This document shows, piece by piece, positions 8,522 through 17,893 of a stretch of 40,244 nucleotides of DNA. The position numbers were made by a program, and so were the translations under genes. Numbering within the stretch: the stretch's first letter is position 1; each line of letters begins with the position of its first letter. The DNA is taken from the NCBI GenBank assembly GCA_013298765.1, contig JAAFJA010000021.1, positions 1 through 40,244 of the forward strand, written 5' to 3'. Under the pieces are notes generated by a model. It made no database searches. It saw nothing but the letters and a program-made list of their open reading frames with translations, and had not been told where the DNA came from. This DNA is from Betaproteobacteria bacterium (GTDB taxonomy: Bacteria; Pseudomonadota; Gammaproteobacteria; Burkholderiales; Casimicrobiaceae).

Positions 8522-9121
8522 CTACGCTTTGCTCACGCCCATGAAGAACGCGTCAAGCATGTGCGTGACGATCTCTTCGTCGCGATAGTTTTTGCCGCGT
8601 TGCATGTATTCAAGAGTTGGATCACAGGTTCTGGCGTAAATCGCTGTCACGATGTAATCCGTCGGCAACGCGCGTGAAAGTTTGCCCTCATTTTTCGCAG
8701 CCTCGACGAGCAACGAAAGCGCCGCGTTGAGCGAGAGCAACGACGCCAAATACGGCTCGTCGGTCATCAAACTTTGCTCAAGCGTCGTGCTCGTAGAGGG
8801 CAAATGCGGAATCCCGCCACGCAGCCGCTCGCGAAGTGCCCACTCAAGCATTTTGCGGAGCTTCTCGTAGGCGCTCAAGTTCGCCGGCAGCGCGGCGAGC
8901 TGATCCACAGTGCGATCAAAAAGCCGCACCATTGTGCTGGCCGCGAGCTTTTCTTTCGACTCGAAATGTTTATAAAGGCTCGCCTTTGCAATGCCCACTT
9001 CCGCCGCGACGTCATCCATCGTCATTGCGTCGTAGCCGTATTTGCCCAGCAACACATGCGCAGCGTCGAGGATTGCCTCCTCGCGCATTTGCAGTTGTTT
9101 GACGCGGTATGGGGTAACCAT
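8522..9121 (-). CDS. TetR/AcrR family transcriptional regulator
   Basis: This is a one-component repressor of 199 aa. The TetR_N domain (about 8-60) includes AILDAAHVLLGKYGYDAMTMDDVAAEVGIAKASLYKHFESKE, with the DNA-reading helix at about 42-51. The C-terminal ligand/dimer domain (about 75-199) matches the TetR_C type with a regulatory helix bundle and ends in DAFFMGVSKA. A TTG at 9169 would extend it, but the ATG at 9121 (MVTPYRV) fits the family length. It is divergent from the fasciclin lipoprotein gene, and an inverted repeat at 9153-9168 in the shared promoter is a likely binding site. The ligand is unknown. Confidence 0.92.
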   Translation of the reverse strand: MVTPYRVKQLQMREEAILDAAHVLLGKYGYDAMTMDDVAAEVGIAKASLYKHFESKEKLAASTMVRLFDRTVDQLAALPANLSAYEKLRKMLEWALRERLRGGIPHLPSTSTTLEQSLMTDEPYLASLLSLNAALSLLVEAAKNEGKLSRALPTDYIVTAIYARTCDPTLEYMQRGKNYRDEEIVTHMLDAFFMGVSKA

Positions 9122-9148
9122 GATTACGTGGAAGTATCGCACAGTCGT

Positions 9149-9168
9149 ATACTGAACCGATAAGTTCA
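9149..9168. promoter_or_regulatory. Candidate TetR operator overlapping a -10 box
   Basis: TGAAC-N6-GTTCA (9153-9168) is a perfect inverted repeat between the divergent tetR and fasciclin genes. It overlaps TATACT (9149-9154), which resembles a -10 element. TGAAC/GTTCA half-sites are common in TetR-family operators. Binding is inferred. Confidence 0.5.
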
Positions 9169-9256
9169 AATCATGACCGTTGGTACTTTTTTCAGCTTCA
9201 AGAATCTGAAAACTGCAGAAATCGGGGAAAACTTCTTTTCTTTCAAGGATTTAATA

Positions 9257-10282
9257 ATGTATCAACGGCTTCTTAAGTACCTCCTCGGCGCCACGTTTCT
9301 AGGGCTACTTGCCGCCTGTGGCTCGGACGATCACGATCCACCGCCGCCGCCCGCAGCGCCGAAATCGATCGTCGGCGTCGCGCAAGATACCGCCGACCTC
9401 TCCTCACTCGTCGCGGCGGTGCAATTTGCGAGCAACAACAACGATCTTGTCAACCTACTCAATAACCCGGGCACGCTCACCGTCTTCGCGCCGACCAACG
9501 CAGCGTTTGACGCGCTCGCACGCACGCTCACGGGCAATGCAAACGCGCGCGCCGCAGACATCCTCGTACCGGCAAACAAAGAGCTGGTTCGCACCGTGCT
9601 TCAGTATCACGTACTCACGAGTACCGTACGCGCGGCAAACATTCCATTCGGCAAAGCGATCACGCCCGCAGCTGGCGGCTTCTTCAAAATCGACAACGTG
9701 AATAACCGCCCCGTTATCACCGATGGCCGCAACGGCAAGTCGAACATCACCGCGACGGATATATCCGCGTCGAACGGCGTGGTTCACATCATCGACAAAG
9801 TGCTTTTACCTGCAGACAAGACGATCGTCGCGACGGCCATTGCCTCCGCTCCAGAATTCACGAGCCTCGTCGCCGCGCTGCAGTTCGCAAGCGACAACAA
9901 CGATTTGGTGACGCTGCTCTCAGGCACCGGCCCTTTCACCGTGTTCGCCCCAACAAACGCTGCTTTCGACGCGCTTGCGAAAGAGCTGACCGGCAATGCC
10001 AACGCAACCGCTGCCGCGATCCTTGTGCCCGAGAACAAAGCGCTCGTGCGGAGCATCTTGCAATATCACGTGCTCACCTCGCGCGTGCTTAAAGCCGACA
10101 TCGTGCCAAACACGCCGATTCAAACGGCGCTTGCGACGAAGACCTTCACCATTCAAGCGCCAGCAAGCGGCGTGACAATCACCGATGGTCGTAATCGTGT
10201 TGCCAACATCACCGCGACCGACATTCTCGCGAGTAACGGCGTCATTCATGTAATCGACAAAGTGATTCTGCCGTCGCAATAA
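9257..10282 (+). CDS. Fasciclin (FAS1) double-domain lipoprotein
   Basis: This is a surface or periplasmic lipoprotein of 341 aa. The signal ends in the lipobox LLAAC, and the lipidated Cys is at about residue 21. A short Asp/His/Pro-rich linker leads to two tandem FAS1 domains (about 37-185 and 186-341). Each has the NNNDLV/DNNDLV, TVFAPTNAAFDALA, LQYHVLTS and ITATD...NGV(I/V)H(V/I)IDKV(L/I)LP signatures. The two copies are very alike, so they probably arose by a recent internal duplication. FAS1 domains mediate adhesion. The ATG at 9257 follows AAGGA (9245-9249); an upstream in-frame ATG at 9173 would bury the signal peptide. The gene is divergent from tetR and ends at a strong terminator. 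Confidence 0.93.
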   Translation: MYQRLLKYLLGATFLGLLAACGSDDHDPPPPPAAPKSIVGVAQDTADLSSLVAAVQFASNNNDLVNLLNNPGTLTVFAPTNAAFDALARTLTGNANARAADILVPANKELVRTVLQYHVLTSTVRAANIPFGKAITPAAGGFFKIDNVNNRPVITDGRNGKSNITATDISASNGVVHIIDKVLLPADKTIVATAIASAPEFTSLVAALQFASDNNDLVTLLSGTGPFTVFAPTNAAFDALAKELTGNANATAAAILVPENKALVRSILQYHVLTSRVLKADIVPNTPIQTALATKTFTIQAPASGVTITDGRNRVANITATDILASNGVIHVIDKVILPSQ

Positions 10283-10299
10283 CTAGCGAAAGCTCGTTC

Positions 10300-10334
10300 A
10301 AAAAGCGCCACCTGCGGGTGGCGTTTTTCTTTTT
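10300..10334 (+). terminator. Intrinsic terminator of the fasciclin gene
   Basis: CGCCACC and GGTGGCG form a 7-bp GC-rich stem with a TGCG loop (10306-10323). It is flanked by an A-run upstream and a T-rich run (10324-10334) downstream. This is a classic Rho-independent terminator, 18 nt after the stop codon. Confidence 0.9.
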
Positions 10335-10346
10335 GGGCAAGGCGTT

Positions 10347-11696
<1,350 letters not shown>

Positions 11697-11698
11697 GA

Positions 11699-12169
11699 AT
11701 GCAACCAAAGCTGCAAAGCGTTCTTCGTGTTGCCAAATGGCTTGGGGTTGGCGTTCTATGCATCCTAGCGCTACCCGGACTTTTCACTCTCGCCTATAAC
11801 CTCGGTTTCGTTGATCCTGCGTCAAGCGACGGGCGGTGCTACCCAAAACACTTTGGAACTATCCCGGCGCCAAACTCAAAAGACAAGGCGCAAATCCAAG
11901 TCGACCAATGCACAGAGGGAATTCAAAAGACACTCATTTCGATTGAGCGCCCCTACGCAAATTCACACAACGGATGGCACGTTCGTGGAGCTTTCAGAAT
12001 CGAGACAAAACGACCCAATGAAAACTCGATTTCGTTTCCGATCATTGAAGCGCGCTGGGTTGATCGCGATACGTTTTTAGTCGTGCACGAACGAGGCGTT
12101 GTGTTCACCAACTACGAACGTGCACGATTCGATGACGGAGAGATAAAGATCGTGTCCGAAGCGCGATAG
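11699..12169 (+). CDS. Membrane-anchored protein of unknown function
   Basis: This 156-aa protein has one N-terminal membrane segment (about residues 14-34, LGVGVLCILALPGLFTLAYNLG) and a ~120-residue domain that should face the periplasm. The domain contains two Cys (in DGRCYPKHFG and VDQCTEG), strand-like stretches (NGWHVRGAFRIET, ARWVDRDTFLVVHERGVVF) and no motif I recognise. I chose the ATG at 11699; a GTG at 11693 overlapping the argG stop is also possible. GGAG at 11690-11693 serves as the ribosome site. It is the second gene of a probable argG transcript; a role in arginine metabolism is not implied. Confidence 0.7.
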   Translation: MQPKLQSVLRVAKWLGVGVLCILALPGLFTLAYNLGFVDPASSDGRCYPKHFGTIPAPNSKDKAQIQVDQCTEGIQKTLISIERPYANSHNGWHVRGAFRIETKRPNENSISFPIIEARWVDRDTFLVVHERGVVFTNYERARFDDGEIKIVSEAR

Positions 12170-12247
12170 GTGCCGCAGCCCGGATGCTCGCACCCGGGTC
12201 CCAACGTGTCCCGCCAACTCCGTAAATCTTCAGCATTGCGCCAAACG

Positions 12248-13279
12248 ATGAAGCTCAACACCATTGTTCGAATAGCGGCAGGTGCGTTTCTCGTCGCAGC
12301 AGCCCTGGGCGCGGGCTTACTTGCGCGCTCGCCGTGGATCATCGTGCCGCTGGGCCTCGTTTTCACCGTGGCGATGATCTTGGGACGGAGCGCAGGTTGG
12401 ACGCGTGCGCTGAAAACTCGCTCGGCCGTTCGCATCACCGCGGAAGCGCTCGCGGCGTTTACGGTGCAGCTCGCCCTCGTTTCAACCTTCTATCTCATGG
12501 GGCGCGGCGTTGCTGCGCTCATCGGACGTGAGGGCGCGTCATTTGAATCGTGGGATTGGATCTACGTCGCCGTGGTCGCGGCGGTTGGCATTGGGCTCGG
12601 CGCGGTGGCGGTACGTCGCGAAAACGATGCCAACCAAGATCCGACTTCCATCGAAATCGACGCAAGCGACCCTGAAAGCGACAACAACACGGTGCGTGCA
12701 GAAATTCGGATGCTCCCAGAGCGCATCACACGCCAAACGCTCTTCGCAGGTATCCATTACACACATGGACGCACCGAGGCTGGCGTTTACGACGGTACGC
12801 CGAACGAAAAATCCGCAGGCAGCGATGAAAAAATCGCGGCTGCGGAAGCGCGTTTGGGTATCGCCTTGCCCGAGGGTCTGCGCGCGCTGTATCGATTGCA
12901 AAACGGTGGTTCGGTGAAGGACATTTGCGCTCTAAAACCCGGCATCACCGAAGCGCGCCTCTACGACGACATCATCCACCCATTCGCCGGGTATGACGAT
13001 TTTTACCCGTTGGAAATGTTGCGCACGGTATTTGATTCGACGACCGATTTCGCCGATCCCGACGACCCGGATCAGGCCGATCAGTTTCCAGACGGCTGCA
13101 AAGAGCTGATCATCCTCGCGCAGTGGTATCGTGTCACGCTGTTTCTGGATTACACCGAAGGCAACCCGCCTACCGTCGGGTTCGTCGACTTCGACATGGA
13201 TGACTGGCGTAGCGCCGTTGTACGCTGGGATGATTTCGACACGTTTCTTGCATCACTTCGACGCTATGAACCGGTATAA
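12248..13279 (+). CDS. Four-helix membrane protein with SMI1/KNR4 (SUKH) domain
   Basis: This 343-aa protein has about four transmembrane helices in its N-terminal 125 residues (near 10-27, 30-47, 67-85 and 104-122). A soluble SMI1/KNR4-like domain follows at about 190-343: EKIAAAEARLGIALPEGLRALYRLQNGG is the typical SUKH entry helix and turn, followed by YPLEML, LIILAQWYR, PTVGFVDFD and FDTFLASLRRY. SUKH domains often act as immunity proteins to toxins, but no toxin gene is beside it. The membrane/SUKH fusion is unusual. The frame opens earlier (GTG at 12170), but the ATG at 12248 starts the first membrane helix neatly. Confidence 0.8.
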   Translation: MKLNTIVRIAAGAFLVAAALGAGLLARSPWIIVPLGLVFTVAMILGRSAGWTRALKTRSAVRITAEALAAFTVQLALVSTFYLMGRGVAALIGREGASFESWDWIYVAVVAAVGIGLGAVAVRRENDANQDPTSIEIDASDPESDNNTVRAEIRMLPERITRQTLFAGIHYTHGRTEAGVYDGTPNEKSAGSDEKIAAAEARLGIALPEGLRALYRLQNGGSVKDICALKPGITEARLYDDIIHPFAGYDDFYPLEMLRTVFDSTTDFADPDDPDQADQFPDGCKELIILAQWYRVTLFLDYTEGNPPTVGFVDFDMDDWRSAVVRWDDFDTFLASLRRYEPV

Positions 13280-13312
13280 CTTACAACCGGAACCAAGCAA
13301 AGTTCAAACCGA

Positions 13313-13579
13313 ATGACACGCAAGCCCCTTTCCTCCGGCAAACTCAAAAGCGCGGGCTACGATGAGTCCTCGCGTACTATGCACATCGAATTCACCAACG
13401 GCGACGTATTCGAATACAAGTCAGTTTCGCGGGAAATATTTCGACAATTGATGGCATCCCCCTCGCCGAGTTCGTTTTTCGAAGATAAGATCGATGAGCA
13501 GTTTTCCGGCAAACGATTGCCTCGCGAGGCGAGCTCGAGCGCGGCTGATCGCCTTGATGACTTGTTTGGCGGCAATTAG
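13313..13579 (+). CDS. KTSC domain protein
   Basis: This is a small cytoplasmic protein of 88 aa. Residues ~6-68 match the KTSC domain pattern: SSGKLKSAGYDESSRTMHIEF, a glycine turn (TNGDVFEYKSVS), then REIFRQLMASPSPSSFFEDKI. The family is sometimes fused to phage or nucleic-acid enzymes, and its function is not established. The short tail is Ser/Ala/Asp-rich. There is no obvious ribosome site before the ATG. It sits 33 nt after the SUKH gene and is probably in the same transcript. Confidence 0.8.
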   Translation: MTRKPLSSGKLKSAGYDESSRTMHIEFTNGDVFEYKSVSREIFRQLMASPSPSSFFEDKIDEQFSGKRLPREASSSAADRLDDLFGGN

Positions 13580-13628
13580 ATTTTGCTTGCCAAACCGTTC
13601 ACTGTCTGTTTTTGAAAGGAGCCGTGCT

Positions 13629-14498
13629 ATGCGTCTCGTCCGACAATTTGTGCACGTGCTGATTGGGGTGTCCGCCTTGCTTATTGCAGGTATGAGCAAT
13701 GCCTTTTCAACGGGTGCGCCAGTCTGCGCAGTTGACACCGCCACGATGAACGCGAATATGGGCGTACGTATTGGCACTAACCCGATGGGTTGGGCGCTAG
13801 ATGCAAGCGCAGTGACGTATTCACCGGGTGGCAGCGCTTTCGGAGTTCGGCTCACGAACGTTACGCCGAGCGTACAGTACAAAGGTATTCTGCTTTGGGC
13901 GACAGATTCCGCGGGCAATCAGGTAGGTACTTGGGCGAGCGCTGGAGGTTCATTCAAGACCTCATGCAACGGCCAGTCACTGACCCACACATCGAGCCAA
14001 CTGAAGGCATCGCCGAGCCCATTCTTCCAGCTTTCTTTGCCAATCACTGTTCGCGGAGCCGTCACCATCAGAGCATTCGTAGTCGAGCAGTCGCGCACGA
14101 CGCACTACGAAATGACAACGACGCACGTGCATCTTGATCCAGTTCGAAACGATCTCGATATCGACTCGAGCGTTTCCGTAAGTCGCTATCAGGCAAACAC
14201 CGACGGCTTACTGGTATTGAGATACCTCATCGGGCTCCGTGGAAATGAGCTCACGCGTGGTGCAAAAAACGCGGCTGCCCTTCGGACCGATGCGGAAATC
14301 GCCAACCAGTTGGCGCACTTGCTTTCCAGCGGTCTGCTAGACATCGACGGCGATGGTCAAACGCGTTCTGAAACGGATGGACTTCTCATTCTTCGCTACC
14401 TCATCGGCTACCGAAACAATGGGCTCGTCGAAGGTGCCAACGCGGGGACACTTACTCCGGCGCAGATTGAGGCGAAAATCGCGGCGCTCTTGCCCTAG
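13629..14498 (+). CDS. Secreted Reeler-like protein with dockerin-like C-terminus
   Basis: This is a secreted 289-aa protein. The signal peptide (about 1-25) ends near MSNAFS. Residues ~28-165 resemble a Reeler domain: GAPVC near the start, Y..GG..FGVRLTNVTPSVQYKGILLWATD, CNGQSLTHTSSQLKASPSPFFQLSLP, then GAVTIRAFVVE. The C-terminus has two EF-hand/dockerin-like Ca-binding repeats (DLDIDSSVSV...TDGLLVLRYLIG at about 175-202, and DIDGDGQTRSETDGLLILRYLIG at about 238-260). The same C-terminal motif ends the two delta-60 proteins at 33.0 and 34.6 kb. AAAGGAG (13615-13621) lies 7 nt before the ATG, which decides the start. The Reeler match is by pattern only. Confidence 0.8.
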   Translation: MRLVRQFVHVLIGVSALLIAGMSNAFSTGAPVCAVDTATMNANMGVRIGTNPMGWALDASAVTYSPGGSAFGVRLTNVTPSVQYKGILLWATDSAGNQVGTWASAGGSFKTSCNGQSLTHTSSQLKASPSPFFQLSLPITVRGAVTIRAFVVEQSRTTHYEMTTTHVHLDPVRNDLDIDSSVSVSRYQANTDGLLVLRYLIGLRGNELTRGAKNAAALRTDAEIANQLAHLLSSGLLDIDGDGQTRSETDGLLILRYLIGYRNNGLVEGANAGTLTPAQIEAKIAALLP

Positions 14499-14597
14499 GA
14501 AAACGCGAGCCCGTTACACTTGCCTAGGCGACGGTTGGCAAACGAGTCGAATTCGCCTTGCTCTGGTCGTTATCGTTCATTTGTCCTAACTTAAATC

Positions 14598-15089
14598 ATG
14601 CCTTCTTTCGACACCGTTTCCGAACTCGATTGGGTTGAAATCAAAAACGCTTTGGAACAAGCGAACAAAGAGATTTCAACGCGGTTTGATTTCAAGGGCT
14701 CGGATGCTCGCGCCGAGTTGAATCAGAAGGACAAAACCATCACGGTGTTCGCCGATGATGATTTCAAACTGAGCCAGGTTGACGACGTCTTGCTCAATAA
14801 ATTCGCGAAGCGCGGCGTTGATTCGCGCTCGATCGAAAAAGGCAAGGCCGAGAAAATTGGTGGCGACAAGCTGAAGCGCGTCGATAAGCTCAAAGAAGGC
14901 CTCGAATCCGAGCTCGCGAAAAAAGTCGTGAAGCTACTCAAGGATTCGAAGATGAAGGTTTCCGGCTCAATCCAAGGTACTTCTGTTCGCGTAACAGGAA
15001 GCAAAAAAGACGATCTGCAAGCGGCGATGGCATTGATCAAAAAAGACATTACCGATCTGCCGCTTCAATTCAATAATTTCCGCGACTAG
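14598..15089 (+). CDS. yajQ: YajQ family nucleotide-binding protein
   Basis: This is a cytoplasmic 163-aa protein of the YajQ/UPF0234 family. It has the characteristic start [21 protein letters not shown], the FDFKGS segment (31-36), and two ferredoxin-like halves ending in [13 protein letters not shown]. Members bind nucleotides and nucleic acid, and a Xanthomonas member (XC_3703) binds cyclic di-GMP and interacts with a LysR-type regulator. No Shine-Dalgarno precedes the ATG. TAACTT ends 5 nt before it, so a leaderless message is possible. Length is normal. Confidence 0.96.
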   Translation: MPSFDTVSELDWVEIKNALEQANKEISTRFDFKGSDARAELNQKDKTITVFADDDFKLSQVDDVLLNKFAKRGVDSRSIEKGKAEKIGGDKLKRVDKLKEGLESELAKKVVKLLKDSKMKVSGSIQGTSVRVTGSKKDDLQAAMALIKKDITDLPLQFNNFRD

Positions 15090-15101
15090 CAATTGAGCGG
15101 C

Positions 15102-15311
15102 ATGAAAATCGCGACAGCGCTTTCCTTCGTTGTGATGGGTATGCTCGGATGCCAGCCGAGCAACCCACCGCCGACGCCGCTACCTACCAAAGAGAAAACC
15201 GTCGACAAAGTGAAGAACGACGTCGACGATGCGATGAAGAAAGCGCAGGAGAAACTGCGTGAGGCCGATGAAAAAGCCGATTCAGAATCGCCGATGAAGA
15301 AAGGCTATTGA
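15102..15311 (+). CDS. Small lipoprotein
   Basis: A 69-aa predicted lipoprotein: MKIATALSFVVMGMLGC carries a lipobox (GMLGC, lipidated Cys at 17). A Pro/Thr-rich spacer (QPSNPPPTPLPTKEK) is followed by a highly charged helix with heptad-like spacing (VDKVKNDVDDAMKKAQEKLREADEK). Such short coiled-coil lipoproteins resemble envelope stress or Lpp-like proteins, but the family is not recognised. The start is taken at the ATG (15102); a TTG at 15093 is less likely. It ends immediately before the GTG start of the next gene, so the two are tightly coupled. Confidence 0.8.
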   Translation: MKIATALSFVVMGMLGCQPSNPPPTPLPTKEKTVDKVKNDVDDAMKKAQEKLREADEKADSESPMKKGY

Positions 15312-15866
15312 GTGAAATCTGTGTTTAATCTGTTTCGATTTGTCGCCCTTCTCGTGTGCGCCCACGCGTGTGTCGCTAGCGCGCAAAGCGCGCCAGCAAC
15401 GCAGACGGCCGCTGCCGCACAGGCGCGAAACGCTGAAACTTGGCTGCGCGACGGTGATCGCATCTTCTTTCAGTATTCGGTATACAACAAGCACTGGACA
15501 GAAAATCCCGAGCACGTGAACCGCAATCACCTGCTGAATTTCACAATCGAATCGAACTATGATCGTGTGTGGGGTGCAGACAAAACACTCTTCGGATTTG
15601 CTCAGTTCAAGAACTCATTTGGGCAACCATCACAGTATCTCTACTGGGGGCAGCGTTGGGATTTCAACGACTATCTCTATGTGAAAGTTTCGGCGGGGCT
15701 CCTGCACGGTTACAAAGGCAAGTACCGCGACAAGATTCCGTTTAACAAACTTGGGGTTGCGCCTGCGATCCTTCCGACGCTTGGCGTGCGCTACAAAGAC
15801 GTCAGCTTGGAGGCGATCATTCTCGGCAACAGCGCGCTCATGGTGGGCGTGGGCTATACCTTCTAA
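15312..15866 (+). CDS. PagP-like outer-membrane beta-barrel protein
   Basis: A 184-aa precursor has a signal peptide ending near VASAQS. The mature part looks like an eight-stranded barrel in the PagP lipid A palmitoyltransferase style: aromatic YNKHWTENPEHVNRNHLLN near the start (H61), YLYWGQRWDFNDYLYVKVSAG, LLHGYKGKYRDKIPFN, APAILPTLGVRYKDVSLEAI and a C-terminal Phe (GVGYTF). PagP uses His/Asp/Ser; here the equivalent stretch reads FKNSFG (N101, S102), so Asp is replaced by Asn if the alignment holds. Close relatives are sometimes labelled sn-glycerol-3-phosphate transporter. The GTG start directly follows the previous stop, with AAAGG about 8 nt upstream. Confidence 0.75.
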   Translation: MKSVFNLFRFVALLVCAHACVASAQSAPATQTAAAAQARNAETWLRDGDRIFFQYSVYNKHWTENPEHVNRNHLLNFTIESNYDRVWGADKTLFGFAQFKNSFGQPSQYLYWGQRWDFNDYLYVKVSAGLLHGYKGKYRDKIPFNKLGVAPAILPTLGVRYKDVSLEAIILGNSALMVGVGYTF

Positions 15867-15878
15867 AGGGGTAAGGCT

Positions 15879-16304
15879 GTGGCGCTACGTGCTGGCTTTA
15901 CGGCGGAGTCAATGCGCGCGCGCGGGGTCGGGCGATTGCCGGGCCTCATCGGCGTCGAACTCCTCTCCGTGGATGAGGGTTTGTTGCGAGCGCAGGTCAA
16001 AGTGCGTGACGAACTCTTAGCGCCGAATGGATTTCTTCATGCGGCGACAGTCGTCGCACTCGCAGACACGATGTGCGGCTACGGCTGCATTTCTCATCTG
16101 CCGGAAGGTGCGGAAAACTTCACCACGGTCGAGCTCAAAAGCAATCACTTAGGGACTGCGCGCGAAGGCACCATTGAAGTAGACGCGCGCCCAGTGCATC
16201 TAGGGCGCACGACGCAAGTCTGGGATGCCGTCGTGAAACATCAAGAAACCGGAAAGACGATTGCGCTCTTCCGTTGTACACAAATGGTGCTGTGGCCGAA
16301 ATAG
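15879..16304 (+). CDS. PaaI-like hotdog-fold thioesterase
   Basis: A 141-aa cytoplasmic acyl-CoA thioesterase of the PaaI/YdiI group. The core signature PNGFLHAATVVALADTMCGYGC (about 49-70) is the hotdog catalytic helix; the family usually has H-G-G there, and this one has HAA. FTTVELKSNHLG and ARPVHLGRTTQVWDAVV are the usual strands. The GTG start at 15879 follows a GGGGTAAGG ribosome site. It is 12 nt after the PagP-like gene and ends the rightward cluster. The substrate is unknown. Confidence 0.88.
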   Translation: MALRAGFTAESMRARGVGRLPGLIGVELLSVDEGLLRAQVKVRDELLAPNGFLHAATVVALADTMCGYGCISHLPEGAENFTTVELKSNHLGTAREGTIEVDARPVHLGRTTQVWDAVVKHQETGKTIALFRCTQMVLWPK

Positions 16305-16348
16305 CGGTCCGCCGATTTAGCGTCGCCGCAATTGCGCTGCGATCTTTT

Positions 16349-16876
16349 TTAATCAGCCAACTGCACCAATGACGCCTTAAATTGAGCGTATTGTGCTCGG
16401 TACTTCGCGAGCGCTTCGTCGGACGTGTATTTCATACCGACCACCCAGTGAATGCTCTTGTCATCAGCAAGAAAACTTTGGTAAACGCGGGTGTAGCTTT
16501 TATCTTTCGCAGCCAGCGTCGTCCAAGTAAAGGTTCCTACGACCCCCGAGCTTTTTCCCTTCTCACTCTTTCGAGCGGCTTCGACCTCTGTTGCAGGAAC
16601 GAGCGAGATCCCGGGAGCGTCACCTCCCCACTGAGGCGAGAAAATGTAGAACTGCATTGAGCTATCGGGTGCGCTGAATGTTGCCGCGCTCGACTCACGC
16701 GCTTTTGCAGCGTCTAACGCGCGCGCAGTGAAGCTCGAGGGATACTTGACTTCGAAATATGCGCCTCTGTATTTCGATGTTTTGACGGCGGCAGCGCTTT
16801 GCGCCGACAGATTCGGCGAAAGAATTAGTGCGACGACAGACAGTAATAACGCTAGGCTACGCAAAGACTTGGTCAT
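16349..16876 (-). CDS. Secreted protein of unknown function
   Basis: A 175-aa protein with a Sec signal peptide (hydrophobic LALLLSVVALILS, cleavage near LSAQS). The mature part (YFEVKYPSSFTARALDAA...SSMQFYIFSPQWGGDAPGI, later YQSFLADDKSIHWVVGMKYTS) has the alternating strand pattern of lipocalin- or PsbP-like proteins that handle small ligands, but there is no firm match. The upstream extension to 16951 is not credible; the ATG at 16876 begins the signal peptide. It is convergent with the thioesterase gene, 44 nt away. Confidence 0.78.
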   Translation of the reverse strand: MTKSLRSLALLLSVVALILSPNLSAQSAAAVKTSKYRGAYFEVKYPSSFTARALDAAKARESSAATFSAPDSSMQFYIFSPQWGGDAPGISLVPATEVEAARKSEKGKSSGVVGTFTWTTLAAKDKSYTRVYQSFLADDKSIHWVVGMKYTSDEALAKYRAQYAQFKASLVQLAD

Positions 16877-17083
16877 ACCGGGTAAAGCTCTTCGTTGAAT
16901 ACACAATTCAGCGTAACACACGATTTCCGTCGGGAGCGAACGACGGAGCAACCACTCGGAACGAGCGACACGACTATCGCCCTTTATCCCACAAGTCTTG
17001 GAACATCACGAATTCAAGCGGCGCGCGCAGCAACCCTCGATCAATGCAATATGCTCCACCCCTAAAGTCATTCCCGCTCCACC

Positions 17084-17833
17084 ATGAAACTAATTGACCC
17101 GAAAATTCACAACGGCATCGCAGCGCTGGTCCTCACGTTTCTCTCGTCCCTAGCGTTCAGCCCATTGTCGTTAGCGCAGAACAACAGCACCGCCGTTGCG
17201 CCCGGCGAGTATGTCGGCGAAGGCGGAAAGGCGTATCTAACGCTCAAGTCGGGAAAGTCAGGCAGCCTCAATTTTGAAATATCGTCGCTGGGCGACAACG
17301 GCCACACATGCTCGCTCGAAGGTCAGTTGCGCAACGGACGCGCCCAGCTTGAAGGTATTGATGAAAAGACGCCCTGCATCGTCACCATGAAAATGACGCC
17401 GACGGGCATCGACGTAAAAGATAGCTCAGGGGGCGCGTGTCAGACTTACTGCGGCGTGCGAGCTACCTTTGAAATGATCTACTTTCAGCCCATCCCCGCG
17501 TGCTTAAGTGCTGCAGTGAGCAACACCCGCAAACAATTCAAGACGCGCTACGACAGCAAGCAATTTTTAGAGGCCCGCGCGCTGCTCGAACCGCTACTAA
17601 AAGACTGCAAGCGCTCACTCGATTGGATTGAAGATGCACGAATTCGAAACGATCTGGCGGTGACGCTCCACAAACTCGGCGAAATGGCCGAGTGTCGCAA
17701 CGTATTGCAGCCGCTCGCCGAAGATGCCGCGATGACGGACAAAAAGGTTCGCGAAAGCTACCCGCCCTTGGAGGCTGGCCTCTACCTGCCGGTGGTTCGC
17801 GCGACGCGAACTAATTTGCGGCTCTGCAAATAG
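17084..17833 (+). CDS. Secreted Cys-rich protein with helical repeat C-terminus
   Basis: A 249-aa protein with a signal peptide (about 1-31, ending LSLAQ). The N-terminal mature half (about 35-135) is beta-rich with paired Cys (HTCSLEG, TPCIVTM, ACQTYCG), recalling lipocalin-like inhibitors of lysozyme type, but I cannot assign it. The C-terminal half (about 140-249, ACLSAAVSNTRKQFKTRY...ARALLEPLLKDC...RNDLAVTLHKLGEMAEC) looks like a TPR pair. No catalytic motif is visible. It stands alone on its strand. Confidence 0.75.
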   Translation: MKLIDPKIHNGIAALVLTFLSSLAFSPLSLAQNNSTAVAPGEYVGEGGKAYLTLKSGKSGSLNFEISSLGDNGHTCSLEGQLRNGRAQLEGIDEKTPCIVTMKMTPTGIDVKDSSGGACQTYCGVRATFEMIYFQPIPACLSAAVSNTRKQFKTRYDSKQFLEARALLEPLLKDCKRSLDWIEDARIRNDLAVTLHKLGEMAECRNVLQPLAEDAAMTDKKVRESYPPLEAGLYLPVVRATRTNLRLCK

Positions 17834-17858
17834 CAGCAGAGTAAAGCGCTCCGAGAAT

Positions 17859-17886
17859 GCGGCGAACCCATCAAGGCGTTCGCCGC
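17859..17886. terminator. Hairpin between convergent genes
   Basis: GCGGCGAAC (17859-17867) and GTTCGCCGC (17878-17886) form a perfect 9-bp stem with a 10-nt loop. It lies between two convergent stops, so it could end transcripts from both sides. There is no T-run on either side. Confidence 0.5.
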
Positions 17887-17893
17887 CTCGGCG

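Noticed and set aside
9173-9256. Upstream ATG extension of the fasciclin protein
   Set aside because: It would place 28 residues before a clear lipoprotein signal; the ATG at 9257 has a good ribosome site.
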